Positions 1 to 12,100 of a DNA stretch of 64,000 nucleotides are shown piece by piece. Source of the stretch: Trichoplusia ni. Lineage: Eukaryota > Arthropoda > Insecta > Lepidoptera > Noctuidae. The position numbers and the translations under genes are program-made. The notes below the pieces were generated by a model. That model worked only from the letters and a program-made list of their open reading frames with translations, was not told the origin of the DNA and did not search any database. The number at the start of each line of letters is the position of its first letter. Within the stretch, counting starts at the first letter, position 1. The stretch spans positions 2,914,001-2,978,000 of the forward strand of contig NC_039500.1 of assembly GCF_003590095.1 (NCBI RefSeq), read 5' to 3'.

Positions 1-60
1 AGTGTTTTACAAGAAGCGACAGCCTATCTGACCTCCTCAACCCAATAACCCTCCTCAACG
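1..60 (-). repeat. Lepidopteran dispersed repeat, family A (fragment)
   Basis: Reverse-strand fragment (gtgttttacaagaagcgaca, then a ctgacctcctcaaccc block). The same block recurs at 14437-14641, 17257-17400, 26637-26800 and 29705-29990. It lies in the intron before the first visible GCN2 exon, with the acceptor at 122-123. Confidence 0.6.
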
Positions 61-123
61 ACAACAGGATGTTTGCTTAACAATATAAAATAATTATAAC
101 CACACATATCTTATTAATTCTAG

Positions 124-3100
124 GTATAGTAGCTAAGCTTGGCCAAGAAGTGAAGGTAGAATGGTCCATGTCCGAGGGTCCCGTACAGAAGACTAACACT
201 TCTTCGGACTCAGAAGACGATGATGACGATGAACCTGATCCCTGGTTTACCATCATGAGGTAGGAATTTCAACCTTATGATAGTTGAAACTCAGTCTAAA
301 CTTGATAGTCGTTGTAGTTTAGAAATCTGCTGTTGGTTTGCTCTCATTACGTAGGAATTAAGTTCTTATGTAGCTGTAACTGAGAACTGTAAATGAAATT
401 TTAAATGGCAATTTATAACCTCAATTCGTGTTCTTCTTATTATTAAATCTGTTTCTTGATAAAATCCAAATTGTCAACAAACTCATACCAAAAAATATTG
501 GTTATTTAAATAATTAGCAAAACAAAATGTTGTCCGATGGATGTCTTTAATGTTAAATCTTACAAAAACCGGGATATTTTTATCCATTATTCCGTATTTT
601 TATGACTTAACAAGTTTTAATTAATTATAAAGAAGACAATATTTGAATCCTATTTATATTCATTTAGTATCTACAGACGGAACAAAAATCAAATTACTTA
701 GAACTATACCTAATGCGTTACTAAAATACCAACTAAAAAACAAAAAAAAATCAAAACCAGTTCCCTTTAAACCTACAGACCGGAAGACGAGTCTAGTAGC
801 GGTATAGAATTCGAAGTGGACTCAAACGCGTCCCAGACGATACCGTCCGATGACGTCGTGGACGCGCCGGCGACGCCCCTGGTGCGGCTTCAGCAAGTAC
901 TGTACATTCAGATGGAGTTCTGTGAGAAACATACTCTGCGGCAGGCCATCGATAGTGGACTGTATCAGGAGCAGTTTAGAGCCTGGAGGCTGTTTAGGTA
1001 AGCTCCAGTTCTTAGTTAACCCGAATATTATGTTTTTGCCGAATTTTGAATAGGTCGTTTTGGTTCGTCAGCTTTAGAGTTTTACGATAGGAATATTATG
1101 TCGCTCCAACTCCAATCAATGTTATTATTTGGGTATATAATATAAATCTATTTCGTCCGTCAGGCAGATTTTCTAAAGTTATTGATAATGTATTTTTCAT
1201 TTTATCACGTAATTAAAAAGCATGGACTATTAGAAGCATTTTAAGTGATGAAACATTAGGAAAAGCATACTGGTAAGTGACGAGATTCTAAAATACTGAA
1301 TCCCCTTAATGTTTTGTTATTATGCGAGAAAAAATACGTTTTCAATATTTTGTGGTAATCTGTCCGACTTACTTAAAAGTTTTTTGACAAATATCAAGTT
1401 ATGAGAGATATGTCTCTCCAGAAAGCTAAATTACTATTCTAACATTCCAGAGAGATCGTCGAAGGTCTAGCTCATGTGCACCAAAGAGGCATGATCCATA
1501 GAGACTTGAAGCCGGTCAATATTTTCTTGGATTCCAACGATCATGTTAAAATTGGAGACTTCGGTCTAGCTACTAAAGCGTTCACTGCTTTGCCGATAGA
1601 TGGTAAGTTCTTTACACGTGATCTATTGCGTATATCTTTAATTATATTATTTAAATAACACACAATACGAGAATGTAATGGTGACAAATGGTTTAAACAA
1701 AACTATTACATGTACAGCAGTGTTCACTAATTTGAAGGGACTCTTTCGTCTAACATTTTGGTATATTTTCAAAAAAATATTTTTTTTTTACAGAAAAGAT
1801 GAAGCAAGAAGATGTAGGCGGATCTTTAACTGGTCAGGTAAGATTAATATAAAAATGATTTTGACTATAAAATAAAATAGTTAGGCACCTTTTACTGGTC
1901 AGAAATTCATAAGCAAGCCTTAAGCGCAGCTATAGCCTAAGGATGTACGCAATTTTTATTATCATCGATTGATCGATACTTTTAATCGATTTTAATACCG
2001 TCTTTCACTATTCCAGATCGGAACAGCCCTATACGTAGCCCCAGAACTACTGCAATCCAGTACCAAAATAATATATAATCAGAAAGTGGACATCTACTCC
2101 TTAGGAATTATTCTATTTGAGATGTTCCATCCGCCATTAGATACTGGCATGGAGCGGATGTTAGTACTAACTAATTTAAGGAGTAAGGAGATAATCATGC
2201 CTAAAGGATTCGAAGAGGAAAATGAGAAGCAGACCCATGTTATTAGGTATGTGTATTGATAATCTATTACAACTGCGTGTTAAAACTAGGTACTTACCAT
2301 GCGTAAGATAACCAATTTATATATTGTAAGTTTTGTTTTTGTTTAATTTTGTTACTTGTATGAAATTCATATTAAAATTATAATTTTGATATTCCTTTTC
2401 CTTAAAGAAATGAATAAAACTTACTAAAACAGCTTAAGAAATTCACGAATGAGACGATATGTATAAAGTAAAGTAGCTTTCTGTAAAAGCAGAGCTGTGA
2501 TCGTATATTTCGGCATTTGTAGAGTATTTAAATTAGGTTGAAGGTTCCTAGTTACCGGTGACACCGGTTATAGATATAACAATATCAATTATTTTTTATT
2601 ATTACACTGTCTTTTTTATTTTTCTTGTCAAATGCTGCTAGAAAAGAAATCATATTAAATAGCAGTACCTTTTATGCTTTCATCTTAATATTTTTTTATA
2701 TAGCCTGCTTTTGATCCCAGTGTTGGGCAAAGGTCTCCCTCTTTCTCTTCCACATCTCTCTATTCTTTGCAAGTTCTGGCCACGTGCGACGCGCGTCTTT
2801 CTAAGCCAAAAAAAAAAAGAAACGTGATGGTCTCAACCGTTCGACTCTCCGTGCAGTCAAATCACTTGAACGGAAGCCCTCGAAGATGAATGATTTCCCT
2901 GTTTTTTCCACATTTTACTTGTATTTTCGCTCCTTTTAGTTGCAGTGTGATGGTATATAGCCTAAAACCTTCCTCGATGAATGGTTTATTCAACACAAAA
3001 AGAACTTTTCAATTTGAACCAGTAGTTCTTGAGTTTAGCGCGTTCAAACAAATTCTTCAGCTTTATATAATGGTACTAGCCCGTTGCTCGCGGCTTCGCC

Positions 3101-6100
3101 CGCGTCGATGTCGGTATATATCGCGTTTCTAAGAGAACTTTTCAAAAGACCGGGATAGAAACTATCCTATGTTCTTTCTCAAAGTCAACTCTATCTCTGT
3201 ACCAAATTTTAATAAAATCAGTTCAGTGGTTTAGACGTGAAAGCGTAACAGACAGACAGATAGAGTTACTTATGCATTTATAATATTAGTAGGGATAGAT
3301 TAGTATAGATATGTTCCCCTTTGTTCCCAACAACTTGTGAATATTGAAATGTGGTTCCTATCCCCCAGATGGCTATTGTCCCACGAGGCCAGCCTGCGGC
3401 CCTCGTGCGCGGAGCTCCTCGCCAGCTCGCAGGTGCCGCGCGCGGTGGCGGAGGGCGCGCTGTGGGCGCTGCTGGCGCACGCGCTGGCCGAGCGCCGCGC
3501 GCGCCCCTACCTGCGTCTGGTGGCCGCCTGTCTGCAGCAGCGGCACTCCGCCGCCGAGGACTACACCTACCACAACGACATGAGGCGAGGGCCCAGCGAC
3601 CGGCTGGCCGACATCAAGGATGCCGTTGTTAAGGTTGGTTCTATTAATTGTGTAAAATTCCGCATTGAGAAGTTAAGACCTTGTGTTGTGGGTGTTGGAT
3701 AAACTTAAAAGCACAAAACTTTAGGACAAACATTTATGGTTGATAAAAATGCTTTTACTACACAAAAATCGAACCTCCGAAACATCTCAGTAAATTTCAC
3801 GTGATAATTCAATCACTTGGCTGTCCGTGCAATTACATTTATATTAATGTCTAAAATCCCATAATGAAGGGTAATATTTCAAGAACACAATGAGAGCCAA
3901 TCAAAAGATAAAGAAAATTTTATTAGATAGGTCAGTTTAAGCTTTAATTAGTGATTTAATAGAGTACATTGTACCTTAAGATTTCACTATCAATACTATT
4001 GTTAAACGCTTATAACCAGCACTATGTGACAAATTAAAGATTCTGTTATTAAAATAAGATGTAATAAGTCAGTCTAACTCAAATTAGAGACCAAAAGAAT
4101 CTATACTTATAAAAATCATGAACATGTAAAATTATGTCTGATTCGTATAAAAGGAATGTTAATTACGTCCTCTTTCTGCATGACGAGGTGGCCGAGTGGT
4201 TAAGGCGTTGGACTGCTAATCCAATGTGCTCTGCACGCGTGGGTTCGAATCCCATCCTCGTCGATTATTTTTGTATTTAAGTAAATGTTTAGATGAAGTA
4301 ATGATACAGTTTATCAATTAATTACCGTGATTAACAAAAAAATACTTGATTTATAATTAATCGGAAATTCCAAGATGAAATTTTAAAGTAATTTTAATTA
4401 ATAAAGTAGATTTATGAAAACATAATTATGTTGTGTGAAAGACTGATTCTTTGCATTTTTAAATTTGAATACTTTTAATAAATTAAATTAATGTGTTCCT
4501 GAAAACAAAATTCAAAACGACTGAACAGTGACTTTATTCATGGTGATGGTTCCTCTAACAATATTTTTGAGAATTACAAAAGGAAAATTACAGATTTTCT
4601 TAAAGTTTTCAACATTATAAATTTCGTTGAAACTTGCAGGCATGAGCTATCGTTGTGCGTATGCTAATATTTGCATTAAACTACAACAAAACTCAAAATT
4701 CACGTCCAACATCCCTACCTCTAACCATACATAAAATACTACATTATTCTATCCATCTCCCACAGGTATTCCGCAGTCACGGCGCAGTAGAATTCTCCCC
4801 TCCGCTGCTGATCCCTCGCGCCGCAGCCTGGGACCAGTACCCTAACGCTGTGAAGGTCATGACGGCTTCCGGATACGTCTGCCATCTGCCGCACGATTTG
4901 AGGCTGCCGTTTGCAAGGTAAATTAATTTGTGTAAAAGTTGTATTGGTATCAAATATTTGATTAAAGTGAGTAATGGAATTATATTACTATCAATTAATG
5001 CATGAATTTTGGTGTAAGAAAAGGGTATTTTGCTTAACAGTCAATAGAACGGGCAATGAAAAAGGGTGTTGGAATCGACTTTAAGGGTGCTCAGAGATAA
5101 TTCATTTACAATATAAAATATAATAAAATTAACTATGTGGAATCTCGAAATTAATTTAAAAAAAGTCAAATCGCAAAGTGATAATATCTCGAGTTAGAAA
5201 TATAAATTAGATTTTGTGTCTCAGTCTCTAATAAGCATTCTTATCCCATTCTCTAATTATTTTGACACCATGTGTTGAAAAATTTATAAATTGAGATTTT
5301 TCAATACAAAGTAGCTCATCTTAATAACAAATTAAATATATAAAACTAATAATTTTGTTACTGTCATATAGACAGTAACAAAATTTTGTCAGTAAAATCA
5401 GCGACTGAGATTTTTCAATGTTTTTTTTTCACCACATCTTCCAAACTTTATTCCTTTTAAACATAAATCTGTGCCTATATTAATAATTCGTCACCTACCT
5501 ACAGACACACAGCATACTCCGGCACTAAGTACATGCGTCGCTACATAGTGGACCGCGTGTTCAGAGAGCGGCACGTGCAGGGGTTCCACCCGAGGGAGAT
5601 CACTGAATGTGCCTACGATATCGTTACACCTAAGACTGGTGAGTTATATAGTATACTAGCTGACCCAGCAAACATTGTTTTGTGATAATAAATTATTTCT
5701 AGTTGTACCTATGTATTTTTTAATGCCACTATTTCGTCCATTTTTTTTTTCTGAGCAACCCTTAATTAACACTTAGGAGTATGCAAAATAGATGTTAGTC
5801 GATTCTCAGACCTACTGAATACCCATATAAAATTTGGTAAAAATCGGTTTAGCCGTTTCGAAGGAGTGCGGTAACTAACATCGTGACACGGGAATTTTAT
5901 ATCTTAGAAGAGATATATTAGATGGTAAGATACATATCGTGTTATAATGCGTTGTATTTTTAATTTGATAGAGTTTGACTGACAATTTTAATTATTCCAT
6001 CAGGTAGATTTCTTAGTGACAAATTAGAAAGGTAAAACGCATTAAAGAAAAAACGTATGAAAGCAGGTGCTATTAACGTCACTTGTCCGTTAAAAATAGT

Positions 6101-9100
6101 ACTGATTAGTGATTTCACAAGACATATCAATGTGCTGTATGTTTTGTTTACGCGGCAAAAGAAGAAAAACGTATCTGAAATCTATTAATTAATTTTTTTC
6201 TCACTTTCGATCCCCGAATAAGAAAAGCTATTGTGTAATCCACGAATGCTTGTCTGGGTATCGTAATGCATGACTTGAATGTTTATAACAGACTCACGAC
6301 ACTAGGTTTAAAGTCCTCAATGCGAAACTCATTAAAAAAAATCAATTCTCGTTCTCAGACTCCCTATGGCCGGACGCCGAGTTGCTTGTGGTAGCTAGTC
6401 GAGCGGCCGCCGAGTGTTCCCTCCGCGTCACGTTACAACTGAACCACACTGAACTGTTACGGACACTGCTACTGTACTGCGGGGTGCCCGCAGACAAGCA
6501 TCTGGATATATATCCTATACTCGTCGATGTGTGTTTAGGTGAGAAGTTTTAAATAATAATTATAAGCCTTATACGTTCTCCTCCTACGGGCCTCTTCCCA
6601 TATAGGGACGGCTAGAGCAATTATCACTGTGGTCTGGCGATTGCAGATTCTCAGGTTTAGAATCTAGGTCTTGCGGTTACATGCAATTTGTGTGCATGAG
6701 GTGAAGGTATGACCCTAACGCAGGCAAGGTACTAATGTGAGGTTTTCAGAGTGACTGGATTGTTTTTAGATACTACTAAAAAAAGGCATAGTGAAGATTT
6801 CTTTTTTGGGTTGGGAAATCATCAAATGACCTCCCCTTTGCTCTTTATGTACCGGGTCCGCGATAATCCTTTCGGAAAATTTTCTCCAAAAAATCTTATC
6901 TACTTTTTCCACAGGACGCATTACCAGCCTACAACTCCAAACGCACTTAACATCTCTCTGCCTATCAAACCGCGACGTGTCGAACCTGCTCCGGCTGATG
7001 GAGGCCGACGTCCCGATCTCTGAGCTAAGGGAGCTGCTGGCGCCCATGGCGGGCCATCACAGAGGCAGCAAGGGCCTGGCGCAGGCTGTAAGGGAGCTGG
7101 AGGCTGTCTGCAGGAATGCTGTGGCTCTGGGGTGTGAGGTGAGGATATGAGGACTGTTTGTTCTTGGTATTACTTTTTTTATCGACCGAATGTATCAGAT
7201 TTGATGGACAATTGTGTAATACTGAAGTTTTATTAAGGAGATCAAAGTGCAGGTGTGCCGTACTTAAGTGTTTTTGAACATTGTTTAAGCTGTTGTAAGT
7301 GAACCTGGATAATGCTTCGGAAGTGTCATATTGCTTGCTGTCCATGTCTGAAAACAAGAACAGTTTTCACTTCTTCATTTCTAACAAAAAAAATGTGTGT
7401 AATTTAAAACTATGACAGGGATATGCCAGAAAAAATATTAGTAAGATAACCAAGCAGCATTTTCTTGAAGAATTATATCAGATCAATAAGGTATACCTTT
7501 GTATACCATCCTTTATACAGCAGATAAATTAACCAACCCTTTCTCCAACAGTGCCCGATCACAGTGGCGCCATTCCTCGCGTACAACGCGACACAGCACA
7601 GCGGCATCTTCTGGCAGCTGTCGGTACTACGGCATGCTGAACATAGACTTAACGTCAAAAATCGGGCGGGCGATCTTATAGCCGCTGGAGGGAGGTTAGT
7701 CATGGTTAAATCGTTTTGATTGCATGTATAGCCGAGTGGTATAGCTCGCTACTTGAAACCGTATGAGCATAACAGATAGGTATTCAATACCAGTGTAGGA
7801 CAAACATTTGGGTGATTTTAAAGAAATAAATCTATGTTTTGTATGTATGTTAAATAAAATTTTGTTTTGAATTTTAGAACGACACATTATTAGTGAGTTA
7901 ATATGAAATGTTAAAACGTATTATGTATTCAAAACATAACCGGCGTTCGGTTATGTTCTGAGTGCTGCTTCTGTTCATTTATACCCACATTTTTAAGATC
8001 ACATAAATTAATAGCCAAAATTTTACTCATTATTCACGATTGACATCAGATGTTACAAAAAAAAATGTAACTAACATTCTTTTGCGAACTTAAATTGCGA
8101 AAACTCATATTAACTGAGTGATTCGTATTTATATCTAATCATATCGAATTTCATCCTACAGGTATGACGCCCTTGTATCTCAATTCTGGAAAGTAGCACA
8201 AACGGAGAAGGACGGTTCAGAGTTGAAATCCAGTTCCGTTGGGTTCTCCATGTCTCTGGAGAGGATGGTGGCGCTGCTCAAGAAGATGGATGAAGAACCT
8301 TCTGAAATGAGGAAGTTGGATGTGAGTGATGTGACCTTGAAAGTTTGTGTGTTTTACTATATTTGTCTGAAACTATTTTTTCAGGATATTTGTGTAAACT
8401 CCAATACTATCTGCTGTATACAGTGTCACCAGCGTGGATGTCAGTTATATTTGCTATAAAATAACTTCTGATTAACTAACTTGTAAAATAGTATAGTTTA
8501 AATCTTAATTAGCAGTTGCACTATTATTATATTGCAAATTATTTGTCGTTAAATTACTTGACGGAACAAAGTTTGGTGGGTTAGTTGGTTGTAGATTAAC
8601 AATAAAATAGCTTAAGTTTCTTCCTTATCCGTTACTTGCTGGTAAAAGTCTCCTCAAAATTGGTCCAGTTATTAGATAGATTAGCTGAAACAAACAAACA
8701 AATTAGACTAGAAAATAAGTCATTTTGTTTATGTATATCACCATATATGTATGTGTCTTGTGCATGTTATTTGTAAAACCCTCCGTGACAAAAAGATTAA
8801 ACTCCTTACTACTGGAGTGTCTGTTTTAAGAAAAAAAGTAACAATTGTATTGATATACGTAAGTTGTCCCGCAGCCTACCCTCGTGTGCGTGTGCGTGTG
8901 GGGCTCTGCGGGGTCGGGGCGCGAGGGCGTGGCGGCGGGGCGGCGCGCGCAGCTGCTGCCGCGGCTGTGGGCGCGCGGCCTGCGCGCCGCCGTCTGCGCG
9001 CTGCCCGCGGCTGATGCACACGACGTGCTGCGGCCCGCGCTGCTGCTGCAGCTGGACGATGCGGCCTATGTCAGGGTCGCCTTCTCCGACGGCATCAGGT

Positions 9101-12100
9101 AAGGGGAATACTCCTTACTCTTGGAATATAAGGCTAAGCCCCTACCCGTTCGAGGTCAGGCCTGCGGATGGCGGGGAGTGTCCCCTTTCACTCGATCTGC
9201 TAAAGGGCTAGAAAGACGAGCGTGTCAGTTCTTATCAGGAGTGAGGGATAGGTTGGTTGAACTGCAAGGGGTTCTTTACGCCCGCCTTTTGAAAAGAAGT
9301 CCAAAAGACAAGGGCCAGCTAGAGTCGCTCAGAGCATACGTGAGCAGTCCCATGCTTAAGCAGTAGAAGCCCAGAGTGTTTAGTCGGTGAAAGTCCGACA
9401 TATACCCACGCCGTGCCCTCAACATGGTTTGATCGTGATTTCACCGAAACAGATGTAAAACATCAATAAAGATTAATATTAGAGGAAATATAATGGAGTC
9501 GGATTATATTCATTCATTGTTAAAACATGTTCCAAGATCCACTAACTAATTAATAATAAATAATCCCCGCGATCTCACTGCTCCCCTTTTTTAGGGTTCC
9601 GTACCTCAAAAGGAAAAAACGGAACCCTTATAGGATCACTTTGTTGTCCGTCTGTCCGTCCGTCTGTCCGTCTGTCCGTCCGTCCGTCTGTCAAGACCCT
9701 TTTTCTCGGGAACGCGTGGAGGTATGAAGCTGAAATTTATATCAATTACTCAGGTCTACTGTCCCTTGAAGCTGTGAAAAAATCAAACTTCTAAGGCAAC
9801 GCAATCAAAAGATACAGCCGTTTATGCTGCAAATTTTCGACACTTGCAAGGGAATCAAAACATACAGGGTGCTTCCCGTGAACTCAGAATCTTGAAATTT
9901 GGTACGAAGCAACGTCTTATAGCATAGATAAAGGAAAAATTACAAAAACCATAAATTTTTAGTTACATCACATAATATATTTTTTTTTAATAATTTTAAA
10001 CTTACTACCTATTTCCTCATAAACGCGTAGAGGTATTAAATTGAAATTCATACCAAATACTCAGGTCTATAATACCTTTAAGCTGTAACAAAATCAAACT
10101 TCTATGTCAACGCAATCAAAAGAAACAGCAATTTAAGCTGCATATTTTGAAACTCGCAAGTACTCGCAAGGGAATCAAAACCTAAAGGGTACTTCCAGTC
10201 GACCTAGAATCTTGAAATTTGGCACGAAGCAACGTTTTATAGCACACATAAAGGAAAAATTCCGAAAACCTTAAATTTTTAGTTACATCACATAATAATT
10301 TTTTTTTTAATAATTTTAAACTTACTACCTATTTTCTCATAAACGCGTAGAGGTATTAAATTGAAATTCATACCAAATACTCAGGTCTATAATACCTTTA
10401 AGCTGTAACAAAATCAAACTTCTATGTCAACGCCATCAAAAGAAACAGCAATTTAAGCTGCATATTTTGAAACGCGCGAGTACTCGCAAGGGAATCAAAA
10501 CCTAAAGGGTACTTCCAGTCGACCTAGAATCTTGAAATTTGGCATGAAGCAACGTTTTACAATCGAGTCATATATATTTATATGACTCGATTGTCGTAAT
10601 GAACGAACTTTGTAAACCTTGCAGGTTTGTACGGAACCCTCGGTGCGCGAGTCCGACTCGCACTTGGCCGGTTTTTTTCAAATCATTTCACTACTAAACC
10701 AGATTTATCTGAATTATCCATCTTTCCAGGATAAGAGAACACAAAGTGCCATACATGGATGTCGTAGACTTCGTCAAGCAGAAACTCAACCCTGACATCA
10801 TAAAAAGCCCTGAAGGTAAACTGCTAATTTATAATTATCATTTTTTTATTTGCATAGTGTCAATCCAAAATATTATATTTTGCAACGTTTACACAACGCC
10901 ATCTAGTCTCAAACTAAGTAAAGCTTGTATTATGAGTACTAGATAACTGATCACAACACAAACAATTCTCTTGGGTGGTAATCGAACCCACCTTGGAGGG
11001 TCCGTTCATCGTGTAAATGAAGAGAAGGAAGTGGCTTTTGACTCGCTAGAATGCGACAATGACGACAAATCATTATTCTAATCAAAATCACCCCTAAATG
11101 TGACAAAAAAAACTTGTCTCTTAGCTTTCCCTACTTCTCCAGGTCAAATATTTTAGTGGTTCTAATATATTACTACTACTTTTAATTTTAAATCTAACGA
11201 AATGATGTCATTTATTCTTCAAGTACTATACACCGTGATTTTTAGTCGTCTTACAAAAGCAGCCCAGTTCATGTATCCAATGACTAGAACACGTTCATGA
11301 TAAAAAATAGGTATTAATGAGATTTGAAAAAAAATTAAATGCAATTTTTATTCAATATTATGATGCAATCCATAGTTTTTTAGTAACACAGCTCTCTTGT
11401 AACAATGGTGAGGGGCGCGGGCGGCGGCAATTTTATCATTTTTAAGAGTATATTTCAGATTTCTCTTGTTTAATTTTCTTCGTACTTATTATCTTAGTCG
11501 ATGATAAAAAAATAATAATCGCGTCTAGGGGTATTTTACGTCGGATACATGAACTGGGCTGCTTTTGTAAGACGACTAAAAAATCACCGTGTATAATCAT
11601 CACTTTCACATCTCATTTTTTGACACCCTTTCAACATCCCCTTAAATACCTATTCACTCTTTTAGACCATTTAAGGTAAAGTATGTTCCCATTCAAGATG
11701 GAATCATCATAGTTACGTTGACACCCCAGCAGGTACAAACAGGTCGCTCAGCTGGACCGAGGGTGAGAAGTCGACGAGCAGCTCTCTCATATCTGTCACC
11801 TTCATCACCGCCAGCGAGAGGATCACCAAGAATATCAAGAGGCATTGTGAGAATCAGGTGGGTAGTATCTATATTTCAGTTTTTAGCGTTTTCTTGATCT
11901 GACTAGGTAAAGTCGAGTTATTTTTGGTTGCAACTCCACAGAGTTACAACAAAAAAACACTTTTGTGTTTGAAAATTTCTCTTACAATGTATTACTTAAT
12001 ACTCTTGAAGACTCATACCTGGCTATCAAGCAAGGATTGCAAATAGAATGCGGGGTCAGGTGCAAAACGAAAAAAAAAGTCGCATTTAAGAATTAAATAA

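Larger units (their letters stand above)
124..3633 (+). other. Gcn2: GCN2 kinase domain: insert, hinge, C-lobe
   Basis: Exon 124-259 and the start of 779-997 encode the low-complexity kinase insert, with a VEWS motif, a serine/acidic run ([10 protein letters not shown]) and DESSSGIEF. The [14 protein letters not shown] hinge/alpha-D region follows. Exon 1451-1602 carries the catalytic loop HRDLKPVN (HRD at 1497-1505) and DFG (1557-1565). Exons 1794-1837 and 2017-2246 carry the activation segment SLTGQIGTALY, whose two threonines match the autophosphorylation positions known for GCN2, then APEL and the alpha-F region [12 protein letters not shown]. Exon 3369-3633 finishes the C-lobe ([13 protein letters not shown]) and leads into the HisRS-like domain. 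All catalytic residues in the visible part are intact, so an active kinase is expected. Confidence 0.93.
9593..10678 (+). mobile_element. Dispersed lepidopteran element (family C) with internal tandem array
   Basis: The left end is a short hairpin (gggttccgtacc...ggtacg-type complement at aacggaaccc) followed by a (gtctgtccgtc)n microsatellite at 9648-9692. The right end is 'acggaaccctcggtgcgcga' plus 'cacttggccgg' and a T run. Between them lie about 2.7 tandem units starting at 9711, 10021 and 10341. Shorter relics of the same family occur at 27736, 35002, 37091, 39941 and 40548. It fills most of GCN2 intron 9099-10729. Confidence 0.75.
4766..10815 (+). other. Gcn2: GCN2 HisRS-like domain (tRNA sensor)
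   Basis: Class II histidyl-tRNA-synthetase-like region that binds uncharged tRNA. The end of exon 3369-3633 (EDYTY) and exon 4766-4917 ([17 protein letters not shown]) match the motif 1 region. LRLPFAR joins exon 5505-5638 ([22 protein letters not shown]). Exons 6359-7138 are a divergent helical insertion. Exons 7552-7694 and 8162-8321 join across an intron to make IAAGGRYD, the HisRS signature, followed by [11 protein letters not shown] in the motif 3 position. Exons 8875-9098 and 10730-10815 correspond to the anticodon-binding-like segment (VCVCVWG..., VVDFVKQKL). Two exons here, 6915-7138 and 8875-9098, are strongly GC-rich compared with the introns. Confidence 0.9.

Noticed and set aside
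3344..3632. Several overlapping ORFs in the GC-rich GCN2 exon, including an antisense one
   Set aside because: They are shadows created by the lack of stop codons in GC-rich sequence. The GCN2 frame is fixed by neighbouring exon phases.
7728..7845. tRNA-like head considered as a real tRNA gene
   Set aside because: No acceptor-stem pairing, and A- and B-box regions are diverged. It matches the SINE heads elsewhere in the window.
9648..9692. (gtctgtcc)n tract considered as a CRISPR-like or regulatory array
   Set aside because: It is a simple microsatellite that is a fixed part of the family C element. No spacers exist, and this is a eukaryotic genome.
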